Counted from the stretch's first letter, positions 24,645 through 37,640 are shown. The stretch is DNA of 64,000 nt from Gibbula magus (GCA_936450465.1 OW388302.1:62595826-62659825), one strand, 5' to 3'. Notes: generated from the letters alone by a model not told the origin. Program-made: numbers and translations.

Positions 24645-25198
24645 CTGTACAAACTCAATTTACTATGTGGCATGGGATTCGTCGCAAAGCATACAAAAAC
24701 CCATTACGTCAAAGGAGTATACCTTTATCCTAACCTAGAATGATGCCTCAGTAAGAATGCTACACAAATGCAATGCCAGTCTGTGGGACAGTTTTCATTA
24801 TCAGTAAGTCAACTAAACCATGGACAAACATCCACTCACTTTACTATGCGGGACGCGTCGACAGTGAGGGAACGATACATTTATTCTATGTCTCACTGAA
24901 GGTGGGAGGGGACGTTTAGGCATGAGTAAGGTATACATTTATAGGTGTGGATACTGCCATGCTGGAGTTCACGATATAGTTACAGTGACGACGATCTAAA
25001 TCTGTGAAATGTTACATTTATACTATGCAATAGAAAGTATATCACTCAGTTGTATTTATCATATGCATAATTTTCAAAGTCAAATATCTCGAGTTTTCGA
25101 CGTCGTATTCAAAAACTGACAAGTTTTGGAAATTAGTCCAAAACATTAAATCACTCAAAGAATACCTCTACGCGGTTTCGAAAAACAAAATTAAAATT
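24645..25198. other. Non-coding stretch
   Basis: Short internal similarities (for example CTAAACCATGG near 24626 and 24813) suggest an old duplication. There is no gene. Confidence 0.4.
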
Positions 25199-25503
25199 TA
25201 AAATTTAAATTTTGAAATTCCCCCCAATTAATTTGGATAAAACACAACTGTTTATCGACATATAACACATACTCTGTGGGAAAATCAATAAATGTGCCTC
25301 GTCCTGCACCCAGAAACAACATTTTGAACATGATAGGGGTCATGTTGGTGTAAATTTCACTTCTTACTCGTGTCTACTTTAAATAATGATATTTTAGTTA
25401 AATGATAAAACAGTCACCAGTTCAACCTACTGCCGAAAGGTGTTATTGTATCGTGCCATAATCAAATGCATCTCATTTCTTTAAAATATTGAATTAATCG
25501 AAA
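25199..25503 (-). repeat. Dispersed repeat, inverse copy of 19858-20172
   Basis: It carries GGTCATGTTGGTGTAAATTT, the inverse of the 20.0-kb block, and ends AAAATATTGAATTAATC. The left edge holds an AAATTTAAATTTAAATTTT stretch. Confidence 0.75.
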
Positions 25504-25955
25504 ACAAGTGAGTGTTATACTTTCTTTTGCCCGTCAGTTTATATGCCTGTATGCCCCCTCACTACAACACATGGGAGGGGAAGTTTAAATATGAGTAAAG
25601 TATACACATGGGTCTGCATTCAATCCTGCATTAAATAGTTGTCATCGAAACTCGATGGAATGTTAGATTAACAGAAGATGTCTCACTGAAGATGGGACTG
25701 TTTAGGTACAAATTGTAAGTATAGTACAATGTATATATAGGTGTATGTACATAAAAGTTCAAAGTTGGAAAAGTTCAATTCCATGTTCATTCCTGGGCTT
25801 TATGATTTTCAGTGTGTCAGTGACGACCACGTTGATTTGAAAGAAGGTTGAACGTTAATTTCACATGATAAAGATGTTTAGGTGTATGACATGTACAGGT
25901 GCAAATAATAGGTTTAAATCAATAGCTGGAATACTACATGCATGGCGACCAGAAT
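25504..25955. other. Non-coding stretch
   Basis: Nothing was recognised. Confidence 0.4.
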
Positions 25956-26028
25956 GGTCTAAACAGGAGGTTGTTCTAAACAGGAGGTTGTTCTAAACAG
26001 GAGGTTGTTCTAGACAGGAGGATGGTTA
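25956..26028. repeat. 19-bp tandem repeat, four units
   Basis: The unit is TCTAAACAGGAGGTTGTTC, repeated with one or two changes in the last copy. Confidence 0.92.
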
Positions 26029-26258
26029 TAAATACATTCACAGCAAGTGTCTCACTAATAGGGATGATGAAAAAAGGTTTAAACATGTACGTTTCGATTC
26101 TACCATACCTTACAGTAAAGTTAGTGGTAAGTAAAGATAAAGCACGGGCAAACCAGATGTACATGCTATCAGGTTTTGGTTACAAATGAAACAGTTTGGA
26201 TGGTCAGATTTGAATTTCGTTCATATGTTCTATTATATTAATGTCCATGACATATCAC

Positions 26259-26747
26259 GTTAAAGGTACATCCATTGTGTTGTTTGGGGTCAAATATGCC
26301 AAACTTTATAAATGGTCTTAATTTATCAAGAAATACCAACTGTTACCGAAAACTACCATTTTGATGGTACTCGACTTAATAAATATTGACGATATATGAT
26401 TTCTGATCGAAAACCGGACAATGCACCGCGTGTGGCGCGCGCCAATGAGTCAAACGTAATTTTGGAATGTTATTTAAACCAGAAAATATAACAAATTTGG
26501 GTTGATAATGTTCAATAGGTCATATAACTACGGTGCATGTAAATAGGACGTGCACTTTCGGTTTCTGCACATTCATAATAATGTTACTCGATTTTAATTG
26601 GAAACTAGTAATTATGATATGTTTCGCGATTGGGGATGAATATGTAAGCTGGGGGAATTTGTTTGTATTGTAAACAGCACACATGGTGTGTTGGAACGTA
26701 TTAAAGACAAATACAATTTTATGAAACACAATGGATGCACCTTTAAC
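26259..26747 (+). mobile_element. 489-bp MITE with 22-bp terminal inverted repeats
   Basis: The ends 26259-26280 (starts GTTAAAGGTACATCC) and 26726-26747 (ends GGATGCACCTTTAAC) are inverse complements with one mismatch over 22 bp. It has no coding capacity; the minus-strand 80-residue frame is incidental. A diverged inverse copy forms the right part of 14710-15405. No clear target duplication was identified. Confidence 0.85.
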
Positions 26748-26900
26748 AGTACGAATGTCCATTGTGATATTTCTCCAGCGAGGGTGACATGAGCACGATT
26801 ATGTTCTAGCTATTGCCAGATTAAAGTATTGTGGAAAATACGTAAAAACCTATTTCCAACCACAGGAAGACTATCTGATGTCTTCTTATTCATCCTGGAT

Positions 26901-26973
26901 AACCAGGGGTACTTTGTTTCGCTCGCTTCACTTAGTTTCAAACTGAAGCGGGCGAAACAAAGTACCCCTGGTT
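26901..26973. repeat. 30-bp-arm hairpin
   Basis: Arms 26901-26930 and 26944-26973 are inverse complements with one mismatch around a 13-nt loop. The arms contain AACCAGGGGTACTTTGTTTC. It is probably a small foldback element. Confidence 0.88.
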
Positions 26974-27974
26974 CCCAGTATGCCTCTTATTTAGAATTCA
27001 GCATCATAAGCGAAACGTGATGTCGTGTAACTTGTAATGATGTCACGTAAATGTGACCAAGTGATATCGTATGGAAATATGAACCTCAATATGATTGCCT
27101 TGGTAGGTTATACGAGTTAACTGAATGATACATACTGATAGATGGGTACTTAGGGGATGAATATAGTAGATAAATGATAATTATAGTAGACTTATATACA
27201 TAGTGTAGACTTATATATAGAAATAAAAAATAATATCCTACATTTCCAATAATTTAGTAAACTAGTCTAGTCTATCAAATCTAACAATGACTCTACCTTC
27301 AACTATTTGAGTTCCATGTATTCAGTTTATCTAGACTTGCTGAATAAGGATCTAGGCTATATTTAAGACTCTCATGGGGCAGGGCTAACAATTTAGTTGT
27401 AAGTCAGTCTGTATATTCAAAATAAATCATGATTATTTCACATTGCCGGAGAATTGAAAAAAACTAGGGTCAATCTATTGAGTACATTTAACGTCATCAA
27501 CAAGTCGTATAGGTTACAAAGAAAAAGAAGATGAAAGTAACCTTTAGCGCCATTTTGCAGGTGCGTGTTACAGTTGATGACCAACATGACCAACACAGGA
27601 ACTTGACCTGTCCACCTTGGAGACCGTGTTACTAGGTAACAGAGAATTGCGTTTGCTAATCATGGCGACAGTCCCACGTCTGCATAGTTAATGCTTAGCA
27701 CTGTATATCCATTAGGGATCAACATGACGTTTAATGCATAAAACCTGTTTGTGGTGACGATGTGCCAACCTTAAGATATGCAGTATTTGAAAGGTTTATA
27801 ATACGCAAACATAACAACACATTGACATCACCAAGGGACAAGCACGTGACGTGTAATACCTTTCTGGTTTCATCACGTACGACAATGGGCAATATGATCC
27901 AATATCATTTTGGTGGACAAATTCAGAAAGAACTTCGATAATGGAGGGGACAACCCTCTCTATTCGTGCATACC
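26974..27974. other. Non-coding stretch
   Basis: AT-rich, with no gene or named repeat. Confidence 0.45.
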
Positions 27975-28115
27975 ATGGTCGTGTTCAAGAGAGGTTTCAA
28001 AGTTACTTTGAGGTTTTGCACCGTGTCGTACAGGAGAGAATGAGCGCTACTTGAGCGCTACATTGAGCAATCAACGAGCGATTATAAGCGCTCGCTGTTA
28101 TGGAACGGAGCTCGG
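27975..28115 (+). repeat. Member of the GAGCGCTACATTGAGC repeat family
   Basis: It begins GTCGTGTTCAAGAGAGGTTT, passes through CACCGTGTCGTACAGGAGAG and ends GCTCGCTGTTATGGAACGG. It is collinear with 9149-9336 but lacks about 50 bp near the left end. Confidence 0.75.
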
Positions 28116-28571
28116 GTTTCACTTTGACCTGAACCTTTTAAGTTATTTTCTCAAATAAATAAATGAAAAAACGGAATCGTAAGAAAATTACGATCCTCGT
28201 AACGTAGTGCAATCTATATACGTATTAACTACTGTTTATGAGCCGTACTTCTATACGGGTGTGTTGTTTATATACCTTTGTAGATCGACTTCTTGTTGTC
28301 ATCCTTGTATTTGTGTAATGTTGAGGCCTACAGAGCATTCAAAGTCACGCATGTATCGTTTTGAGGGTCTATTGATCGTCGTAGCATTATCACTATAATC
28401 AAGCAAATGAGACAATATTCAATCGTACAACGTGTATGTAACAATGACATGTTTTGTAGTTATTCGCCTTGAAATCTGTATATTTCCGGTATGACTACAA
28501 ACCATACATTAATCACTCCTTGGGGATTTATCTTTGCAGTATTGGTAAATCCTACAGGTAAATGATGTGGC
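28116..28571. other. Non-coding stretch
   Basis: Nothing was recognised. Confidence 0.4.
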
Positions 28572-29405
28572 AATGAGCGCCGTACACTGTTCAGTACATA
28601 ACACTTCCGGTGTGACAGGGAGCTCCGCACATCGTTCAGTACATATATAAGACTTCCGGTGTGACAATGAGCTCCGCACACCGTTCAGTACATAACACTT
28701 CCAGTGTGACAATGAGCTCCGCACAACGTTCAGTACATAACACTTCCGGTGTGAAAATGAGCTCCGCACACCGTTCAGTACATAACACTTCCGGTGTGAC
28801 AATGAGCTCCGCACAACGTTCAGTACATAACACTTCCGGTGTGAAAATGAGCTCCGCACACCGTTCAGTACATAACACTTCCGGTGTGACAATGAGCTCC
28901 GCACAACGTTCAGTACATAACACTTCCGGTGTGAAAATGAGCTCCGCACACCGTTCAGTACATAACACTTCCGGTGTGAAAATGAGCTCCGCACACCGTT
29001 CAGTACATAACACTTCCGGTGTGACAATGAGCTCCGCACACCGTTCAGTACATAACACTTCCGGTGTGACAATGAGCTCCGCACAACGTTCAGTACATAA
29101 CACTTCCGGTGTGAAAATGAGCTCCGCACACCGTTCAGTACATAACACTTCCAGTGTGACAATGAGCTCCGCACACCGTTCAGTACATAACACTTCCGAT
29201 GTGACAATGAGCTCCGCACACCGTTCAGTACATAACACTTCCGGTGTGAAAATGAGCTCCGCACACCGTTCAGTACATAACACTTCCGGTGTGACAATGA
29301 GCTCCGCACAACGTTCAGTACATAACACTTCCGGTGTGAAAATGAGCTCCGCACACCGTTCAGTACATAACACTTCCGGTGTGAAAATTAGCTCCGCACA
29401 CCGTA
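28572..29405. repeat. 45-bp satellite-like array, ~18 units
   Basis: The unit runs AATGAGCTCCGCACACCGTT then CAGTACATAACACTTCCGGT then GTGAC. Two linked positions vary: GTGAC or GTGAA at the junction, and CACACCG or CACAACG. The first part alternates strictly between two variants. Because 45 is a multiple of three, open frames of 270, 281 and 245 residues appear (15-residue periods), overlapping on both strands. Nothing indicates translation. Confidence 0.95.
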
Positions 29406-30184
29406 CTTCCTACTTCCCTGGATGCATAGCCCTACTTATGATTTTGTTCACCGATGTTCGTCTCTCTTGTTGAATTGGTTTTAATTCGTGACAAGGAACT
29501 GAAGAACCCGTGCATGGATTGAAAGCAATCTAGGATCGCTAATACAAAGAAACACGCATGTAAACAACAGCGACCAAGGTGATGTGAATTAGCCTTCAAT
29601 GATTTATCCTTACTGGACGACCAATCCGCTTATAGATAGATTAGTTCTAACCTTGACTATCGATTGAAGCTGATAGTTTTTCGTTGATCAGAGAAAAAAT
29701 CTGTTCAATATTATTAACCGTATGACCTTATGAAATCTGTATCACCTATACTTCATATCAGACTTCACTTTTGACTTAATGAGAAGGTTCTATCGAAATA
29801 TCCACCATTTTTTGTGCATGCGTTAAACGAGAAAAGCGTTATATTGTTACTATTTTAGAAATTAGATAATACAAAATGTACAATTGGAAGAATATTTACA
29901 AAGTTACAAATAAGCATGTATCATATGACTGGCCAACAATGTCTTGGTATGGATAGGAAAGCTTTCCACACTCATAGCGCCGATGAAAGGCTTCAATTCT
30001 CATTTTTTGAAGAATCTACGCCAGTGTTTATTAAATTGTCAAATAAAAAGTTGTAAAATGATTACCCAGAGTTACATATTTGAACTGGACTGTGTTATAA
30101 ATAAGCATCAATAACGAAACATGTGCAACATTGAGTGTCTGGAATATCGCTTCCACAAAAACAAGCCGATAGAACCTCCCATCT
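29406..30184. other. Non-coding stretch
   Basis: Nothing was recognised. Confidence 0.4.
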
Positions 30185-30548
30185 TTAAAGGGGCAGTAGC
30201 ATGTTTTTTCGCGGAAATAAGTCGATGAAATGTATTTGAAAAATAATGTCACCAATAGCAAAACACCCTTCTCTCTAAGGAAAATCAAGTTAAAAAATGA
30301 GCGTACATGGTTCTGTAAAGCCATGGGAATTGTTTTTGTCATTCGAAATAATAAATTGTGTTCACAATAAAATGGCCGCCATGTAAGTTTTGCTTTATAC
30401 ACAACACCGTTATTATCACTAAGGATAATTGGTTTGTGTAATAAAATGTTTTACCCTCTAAAGTAAATATAAATGACATAAACTATCATTATAAATAGGA
30501 AATTTGCAATATTTTTTTTGCAAAAAATGTGCTATACTGCCCCTTTAA
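30185..30548 (+). mobile_element. 364-bp MITE
   Basis: It starts TTAAAGGGGCAGTAGCATG and ends GTGCTATACTGCCCCTTTAA. The ends are inverse over about 14 bp. The left half also forms the start of 14710-15405. The 123-residue minus-strand frame that covers it has no domain and is rejected as a gene. Confidence 0.8.
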
Positions 30549-30999
30549 TAGAGAGTGTTTACATATATCAGATATTTTTTCATATCAGTAAGGTGTACAT
30601 TCTGCAAGATTGAGTACATCACAGATACTCATCAAATACAAATTATCACAAATCATCACAATCTGCCAACAAACATCCAATTAGGAGTTCGTCCAGGGTC
30701 TATTTATAGCACGACTGCACTCCACCAACCCAATCAATCACTTAGCCCTGCTTTCTCTTAGTCCGAGATCGTTAGCGCAACATTAACTTAGTGTATAAAA
30801 TGAGCGAATCCGCAAAACCACTAGGGTTAGCGCAAGTAGGTAAATATTAATTATTGACATACAGAAAATCGAAGTTCAGATTTTGTCCAATATCGTTATG
30901 CAGTATAGTTGGTCGTCAGTGAGTCATCGGTCAAATCAAAGATTTACATGTTAATGAACTGTTACTGTTGAGGTGATTTAAGAAGTCATTCATCATATC
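30549..30999. other. Non-coding stretch
   Basis: Nothing was recognised. Confidence 0.4.
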
Positions 31000-31224
31000 A
31001 CGGCGGTTATATAGCAGGGGGAAAGCCCTCACACCAACGTGACCGTCAATGCATTGCGGTGAAGCCTGAGGATCGGCTTCACCTAGCTAACCAAGGGTGG
31101 AGCGTCACTTCACTGGAACACTTCCAAGATTAACATGTCACACTAATGTTACCGTACATTGCGGGGAAACGTGAACATAGACAGGAGCTACTGGACCAAT
31201 GGTGGGACTGCACGGCGCCTTATC
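31000..31224 (-). mobile_element. Diverged SINE body fragment
   Basis: CAGGGGGAAAGCCCTCACAC and TGCATTGCGGTGAAGCCTGA resemble the SINE body, followed by a second, more diverged GCGGGGAAACGTGAACA unit. It is disrupted by the foldback that follows. Confidence 0.6.
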
Positions 31225-31233
31225 GGTAGGAAC

Positions 31234-31457
31234 CAACTTCCCAATGCAAGGCATAACTCTTGCCAGTCTCCATTACTGGCTGATTTAGGCCTTGCAGTAT
31301 TTCTTTAAGAAATATGTGTTTAGAAATCCAGACCCGCTATGCATTTCTAGTGCAGCGATTCACTATCGTGACACAAGAAAGCGAAGGAAATACCGCAAGG
31401 GTTAAATCAAGCCAGTAATGCAGACTGGCAAGGGTTATGCCATGCGTTTGGAAGCTG
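31234..31457. mobile_element. Foldback element with 9-bp TSD (MULE-like), copy 2
   Basis: The arms start CAACTTCCCAATGCAAGGC and end with the inverse TGCGTTTGGAAGCTG. The flanks 31225-31233 (GGTAGGAAC) and 31458-31466 (GGAAGGAAC) match at eight of nine positions. A 100-bp spacer between the arms contains a second small inverted pair around AAATACTGCAAGG. Confidence 0.82.
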
Positions 31458-31499
31458 GGAAGGAACCTGCTGACAATACTTTAAACTGCTTTGTATTTT

Positions 31500-31620
31500 A
31501 ACGTCACAATGCCCCCAAACCTACTGCGTGTTGGACCTTTCTCTACAACTTGTCAAAGCCATGGCGGGATTCGAACCCGGACCTCATGATCCCAGAACAG
31601 CGAAAACACATTACGTTGAC
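31500..31620 (-). mobile_element. SINE head fragment
   Basis: On the minus strand it reads GATCATGAGGTCCGGGTTCG then AATCCCGCC, a B-box from a tRNA-like head, next to the SINE body junction (CCTACTGCGTGTTGGAC on the plus strand). The A-box half is not recognisable. With 31000-31224 it may be one SINE split by the foldback. Confidence 0.6.
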
Positions 31621-32362
31621 CGGACGAGAACAACTAGACAAATAAATATGATTGTCTGAAAGATTGAAGTGAGTGCGACCAATGGATGTATAGTTGTACA
31701 CGGGTTTTCTGTGTGGCCACCAGCCCATGGCGGAACATCATAGACTAATCTCTTTGGTTGTATGGGCGTAGCGCCGTTATATTTGTCTTGTGTGAAAGGA
31801 ATGTTAGGGTAACCCATTTAGCTAGATGGTTCAAATAAAACTCTGCTCAAACTCAAGATTTAATGTAACTTATTGGTGGTAGAATATGACCGGGCGATAT
31901 TTGGATAATAATATATAATTATTGCTACACATACTGTACTTAAAAACATCATACATTAAGTATTATATATATAGATCCTTATATGTGCACCATCTCAGAC
32001 TTTAATATTGAAAATTGGGTTGATCCTTGAAACGTTTCTGTTAATTATATCAAAGGGATATAGGTAAGAAAAACAAGGGATGTGGTAGTTTAAGGGTCAG
32101 TGACTACTGTATATTTATTTATTTTTTTTCACATTACAAAACTGATTCAATACATGTATGTTCTTTTTTCAAACATTTACGACCATTAAAATTCAACAAT
32201 TGCCCCTGTTTTTCATTCGGCGGAGGCCCCGAAGCCCATGATATGAACTCCTTGTATAACTCTGATTATTTAATCATGGATATGTAGTCAACATAAAACC
32301 TTGATTTTATTAACCTGCTTTCCTAGTTAGACAACGTTCATCACCAGGGGTGGCGTTGTTTT
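31621..32362. other. Non-coding stretch
   Basis: Nothing was recognised. Confidence 0.4.
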
Positions 32363-32588
32363 AGGTGAGGTGAGGTGAGTTGGGGTTTAACGCCGCTTTC
32401 AAGATTATTTCACTTATATCGCGACTGCTAGTATCATGGCAGGGAGAAAGCCCGCAACACAATATGGCTATGCACTGCGGTGAAACCCGCGAGCAGCGAC
32501 TGGAACTAGCGAACCATAGGTGGTACGTATACTACGCTGAAATTCAGTGTAGCATTGCACCCAAACCTTACTGCGTGTCGAACAGTTG
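32363..32588 (-). mobile_element. Truncated tRNA-derived SINE
   Basis: It matches the 13497-13804 copy from AGGTGAGGTGAGTTGGGG to CTTACTGCGTGTCGAACAGT, where it stops abruptly. The tRNA head is missing on the minus strand, so this is a 5'-truncated insertion or later deletion. Confidence 0.85.
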
Positions 32589-32937
32589 TTGTTGTTTTAA
32601 TCCCAATGTCCAACCTGTGCCTCTCAGTATCACACTGTGCAGGTATTGATTGTCTCTCGTAGTGGCGGTCTCTAGGATTACGTACTGTATAATGCAATTA
32701 AGTTAAAACTAGATGGAGTGTCCTACGTCCGTTTTGCCGACTTTGAGGATTATAACATTACATTTAGTTTTAACTATCATAGAGATGACAGGAAGGTCTG
32801 AACAAATTCCATCTAATTCGATTTGGTTTAAATATATCTATTTCATTCAAGTAATAGCTTATCTGAATACCGCTCCAGATCGATTTAGATCGACAGTTGC
32901 ATAATATGTTGTTCAGTCTAACATATGATAGAACTAT
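32589..32937. other. Non-coding stretch
   Basis: Nothing was recognised. Confidence 0.4.

Positions 32938-32996
<59 letters not shown>
32938..32996. repeat. (TA)n microsatellite
   Basis: About 58 bp of alternating TA. Confidence 0.95.
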
Positions 32997-32997
<1 letters not shown>

Positions 32998-35204
32998 TCT
33001 TTTGGATAGTAACTAATCAGATGTCAACTGTGTCATAAATGGGATAAGTAGGTAGTTTGCAAATATATATATGCTGCAATTAATTAAGGTTTTCGAAAAG
33101 TGGTTAATGGTGTTGTTATGGACCCCATGCACAACCAAACTCTTCACTCATTGTTTTACTTTTAAGTATCAATAAACATACATCACACAGTGACTATATT
33201 TTTGTGCAGTGTAAACTTTAACACGAGATACTGCTGAAAACTAATGACATCCGATTAAGCACACCAGCGTTCGTTATTGATTGATGTTAAACGTTTTTTT
33301 TTTTAAAAAGCCATTAATTATAAGTTGCATAATATTCTAGAAAATGTCCTTACAACTACAATCTTTCTACAAATGATGTTCATCTTCTTATTGCTTTAAC
33401 TATATTTCAGTTAACCCGTATGGTGCCACAAGTAAATACTTGATCCACAAGGGTAATGCTAGATGCCATTTCGAGACACGCGAAACTTACAGTTAGATGT
33501 TTAAACAATGATTTAAATCCTCTTGGACTGTTAAGTAGTTCTTAAGCTCTTTTTCACTTACTTAAAATGTTTCAGAGAACATCTTTATGAATGCAAATTT
33601 CTTTCCGTCGTGTATAGCTACTAGTATTATGCTGTATATCACACTCAACATTCGAACCCTTTCCCTCTTTGAATCAGACATTCCTATATCATAACAGACT
33701 ATGAACACTGACAACAATGCAGAATCTCTTACCGTATTCAGTGCAGGTATATATAGTATATCCACTCTCGTCAAGTCTCGTTGCCTTGTATACAAAACAA
33801 CCAACTAAGTTCATCAATAGCACTGTGACGGCTGTTTCGAAAGAGCAATATAACTTCCGCTGTCCTTGGCTCGCATATACAATTCCTAACACCTGTCTCG
33901 AAAGAGGTATATATCCAAATAGTGTCCCCCAGGATAAAGATATGAGCGCTTTCACTTCCGACTCGAAACCTCACCTGAAGTGATGCACACAACTCCGTTA
34001 CAAACTGTCGTCTGCTTTGGGACACTCGTCACGTGACCTCATGGCCAGGTGTGTCAAGGGCAAGTTTATGCCAGATCAGGGCCGGCCTATTATGACGAGT
34101 GCCCGGGCACGTGGATAAGTATAACGCCCGAACGCGAGCTTATGTTATTGTTTTACGGAATATTGATAATGTTGTTTGATCTGCTCTGCACCGAAGCGGT
34201 TGATTTATGGCGGTGATGTTTAAGCTTGCAGGTTATGTAAATGTCGCGGGTTGCGCAGAGTTTAATCCTAATCTGCTCACGATAATCGCAGATTATTTCT
34301 GATTTATTTTCAAAGATCAATATAGGGTCCTTTTCATGTTTACTAACTTACCTATTCCCGTTTCTTTTGATCTTTTGTGGTCAAATATTTAAAACCAGAC
34401 TGGACGTTATAATGTTCTTTGATGTCATTTATTAACGACATAAATAAATGTGACTACATCAGCACAATGGCAACAATATGACAATTATGAATATGCATGA
34501 GGAATAGTTATAAATGTAAACTGTAATGCATTAATCATGGTATGGGATGACCCATCTATATTTATATCTCTATACCGTATTCAAATATCCTATTATTTCA
34601 TAGATATTAACTTAATAATAAAACAAGGCCTGGACACGAGTAAGAATGGCCAATAACTCGCGAGGCGTAGCCGAGTTGAATCCATTACCATATAGCGAGA
34701 TGATTTTAGAATTAATCATCTACATATTTTCCCACACATTCCTCTACATATTCCTCCGCATATTTCACTCTAGATGTTTCTCTTCATGTAGTAACACCTT
34801 TTAACTACCCAAACTACGAAGTCATTTTGACGTTTATACAATGTCCACCTGGAATGATTCCCTGTTTAATTTAAAACAAAGAACAGCGGGAGACGTCATC
34901 GTAATGATAATAATGCTAAATAGATTCTGACAATAGATTTTCCTTACTTGTTATTACATATTTGCCGTCACGAACTAATTACTCTCGAAGTGCCCGAGGA
35001 AAGATATAACTGTCGTTTACGAGGAGGAATGAAATGTGTGAAATCCTTATAGTGACATTCCGTTACTTTTTGTGTACGGATAGCAATAATGCGAGCTGTG
35101 CGGAGCTTAGGGTATACACAGGTACTGTAAGGAAGTGTCACACAAAGGGCGTTTCTGTATCTGGTAATGTATTCAAGTATACAAGGTGAGGATGGGAGGT
35201 GAAG
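32997..35204. other. Non-coding stretch
   Basis: Several overlapping open frames of 93 residues or fewer (33.5-34.0 kb) lack any recognisable domain or splice logic. No gene is called. Confidence 0.4.
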
Positions 35205-35227
35205 TGAGAGAGTGAGAGAGAGAGGGG

Positions 35228-35292
<65 letters not shown>

Positions 35293-35306
35293 AGACTACG
35301 AGAGAC

Positions 35307-35381
<75 letters not shown>

Positions 35382-35385
35382 GAGC
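35205..35385. repeat. (GA)n microsatellite, interrupted
   Basis: A long GA tract with a short interruption (TAAGACTACGAGAGACTACG) near 35291-35310. The poly-SL minus-strand frames are an artefact of it. Confidence 0.95.
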
Positions 35386-36689
35386 GCATGATAATTGGGG
35401 GAGGGAGGAGGGTGAAAGAACTAGATAACGCAGGATAGAGATAGTGAATGAGAGATTGAAGGAGTAAATACGACGGGGGACGGTAAGAGAGAAACGATAA
35501 TGTAGTACTGGATGGGGATATAGAGGATAGAGAGAAAGGAGGTGAGAGAAAATGAACAAGACATTGCGGTGTAACACAGACAGAGAGGCACAGGCTCAGG
35601 GGTTGATAGGTGAGGAATATGCACAGATCTACAAAAGTGACACATTTCCATGGATTGAGAGAGGAAGAGGGAGAGTGATAGAGGGGACAGAGACGGATAG
35701 ACGCATATTTTTGCAAACAGGTTGAAAAACAGATGAAACAGTGATAGATTGAATGACAGTCACCATATATAACGGTCAATCACATGGGTCAAACGAGCGT
35801 TTCGACGATCTCTCAATATATAAAGGGGTCATATGGTAAGGTTTTTTTCCCCAGTATGTTTACCGACGCTTCGTACCCCCTGTATAGCAATACAGGCCTG
35901 CTGATTAGTCCCAGTATTGACTTAGTGAAACTACCATCTCCTCTGATACCAGACTGTATGTAGGTATGTACAGATGTATGTGTTGGTATGTAGGTAGGTA
36001 AATTTGTGCTAGATCTAGGTTAGGTTGGGGACAGAGAGACGCAGTTGACAATGTAACTTTTTTTGGTGTATCTGTATTGTGGCGTGGAATATAGTGCGTG
36101 TAAGACATAAGATAAAAGACGCTTAAATACATAAATAAAGAAAAGGACAGAAATAGACACATTATAGACAACGGTTTCTATATACGCCAATTGTTTAGGG
36201 TCTAATCCACGCATTTATAGATTAAATGACAGTTTAAATATAGCGGGTAAACACACAAAGTCTAACCGGACGTTTCAACGGTTTACCGATATACGCTGGT
36301 ACATTTGTTTACTTATGTTTACCAACTCTTCGTACACCTGTAGCAATTCTGTAAGTTATGCTGTGAAATATAGGGTGTGTTGGAAAACCCGAATAAACAC
36401 TTAAAAGAGATAAAAAAGGAAAGAGATGCGTTAAACATATAGAGTGGGAGTAAAGTAGCAGATATGGAGAAGAGGAACATTTGGTCATGCATGTCAATAG
36501 AGGTAGCGACAACACGACAACACGACAACACGACGACACGAAATAGAGAGAAAGGATTAACGATGGGACAAGAAGCTACCAGGAGAGGCAGAGATACAAA
36601 CATTCAGATAAGGGTGTCATATAGACAGTGAGTGGGAGCAAGACAGATGAAGAAGAAAATGAGAGACACTGCGAATAGAACACCTGGGC
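35386..36689. other. Purine-biased non-coding stretch
   Basis: Rich in GA for about 400 bp beside the microsatellite, then ordinary AT-rich sequence. A CGACAACACGACAACACGAC short repeat lies at about 36506-36540. There is no gene. Confidence 0.45.
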
Positions 36690-36910
36690 TCCGTTCCATA
36701 ACAGCGAGCGCTTATTAAGCTCATTGATCGCTCAATGTAGCGCTCAATTAGCGCTCATTCTCTCTTGAACGACACAGTGCAAATTCCTCGAAGTTTGCTC
36801 GCCTTGCTACGTAGCGCTATATTGAGCAATCGCGTTTAAGAGAGGTTTCAATGTAATCGCTCATTGAGCTCATTGATTACTTTGAAACCTCTGTTGAACA
36901 TGGCCCTGCA
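36690..36910 (-). repeat. Longest member of the AGAGAGGTTTCAAAGTAA repeat family
   Basis: It starts GGCTCCGTTCCATAACAGC and ends CCTCTGTTGAACATGGCCCTG, inverse to 9149-9336 and 27975-28115. Its right end contains the same hairpin seen alone at 1903-1978. The short hairpin may therefore be one terminal part of this larger element. Confidence 0.78.
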
Positions 36911-37640
36911 GTCGTGTGGCAAATGAATCTACAGATACTGTGGTTGAAAGGAACGATGGACGATGAAGGTTAGCAGTTGCTGAAGATGAGTTTTTACACA
37001 CGAGGACGCAATGAAGGAAATGACGGCATGTAGGCCACTGCAGAGAAGACATTTTTCTATATGTGACAGTAGCTTGACACTATTAAATTATTCCCTGTGA
37101 CTCTCGGGGGTTAACAGGTTTGTAATATTCTATATGCTTCAAAACAGCCACTCTGAAGATAAATCAAATTCCCATCGGCCAAACTTGAAACATTGAGCCA
37201 TAAAATACGTCGTCATTGTTAGAGTATAGAACAATAGCAGCGTTTGTCTAAACACAGAACATGTATTATACTGTCAACGTTTTGGTGGGAGATAGTTTAT
37301 TATGCGTGTTGTGTTCAAGTCTTTCCAGGGCATTTCGAAGAACAGTATGTATCTGACAAGTGTAGGAACGAGCCATTAGCGCACACGTCTCGCTAAAGTC
37401 AAAGGAATTTTTTTTAAATATTGTAAAGTTACATCAATTGGTACAGATGAACAAGGAAGGTTGGATGAAATTGGTGCATACTGATTCAAAGGTGTATTTA
37501 ATGTTATGCACCTTGTTGATACACTCGTTAAGGAAATTGTTGTTGAATTATTAATTATATTAATTATAAATGAGAATATGCTGTGTAAAAAAAATGTCCT
37601 CTTGTCTCATGTTCCATGAGTTGCCAAATATGAAAATCAC
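36911..37640. other. Non-coding stretch
   Basis: Nothing was recognised. Confidence 0.4.

Noticed and set aside
28509..29473. Overlapping open frames of 245-281 codons with 15-residue repeats
   Set aside because: They are produced by a 45-bp tandem array, overlap on both strands, and have no domain, start context or splice partner.
30031..30402. 123-codon minus-strand frame
   Set aside because: It lies mostly inside a MITE with terminal inverted repeats and shows no domain.
33562..34025. Cluster of overlapping ~80-90-codon frames on both strands
   Set aside because: No domain, no consistent splice signals with an ATG start, and no repeat explanation either; left as non-coding.
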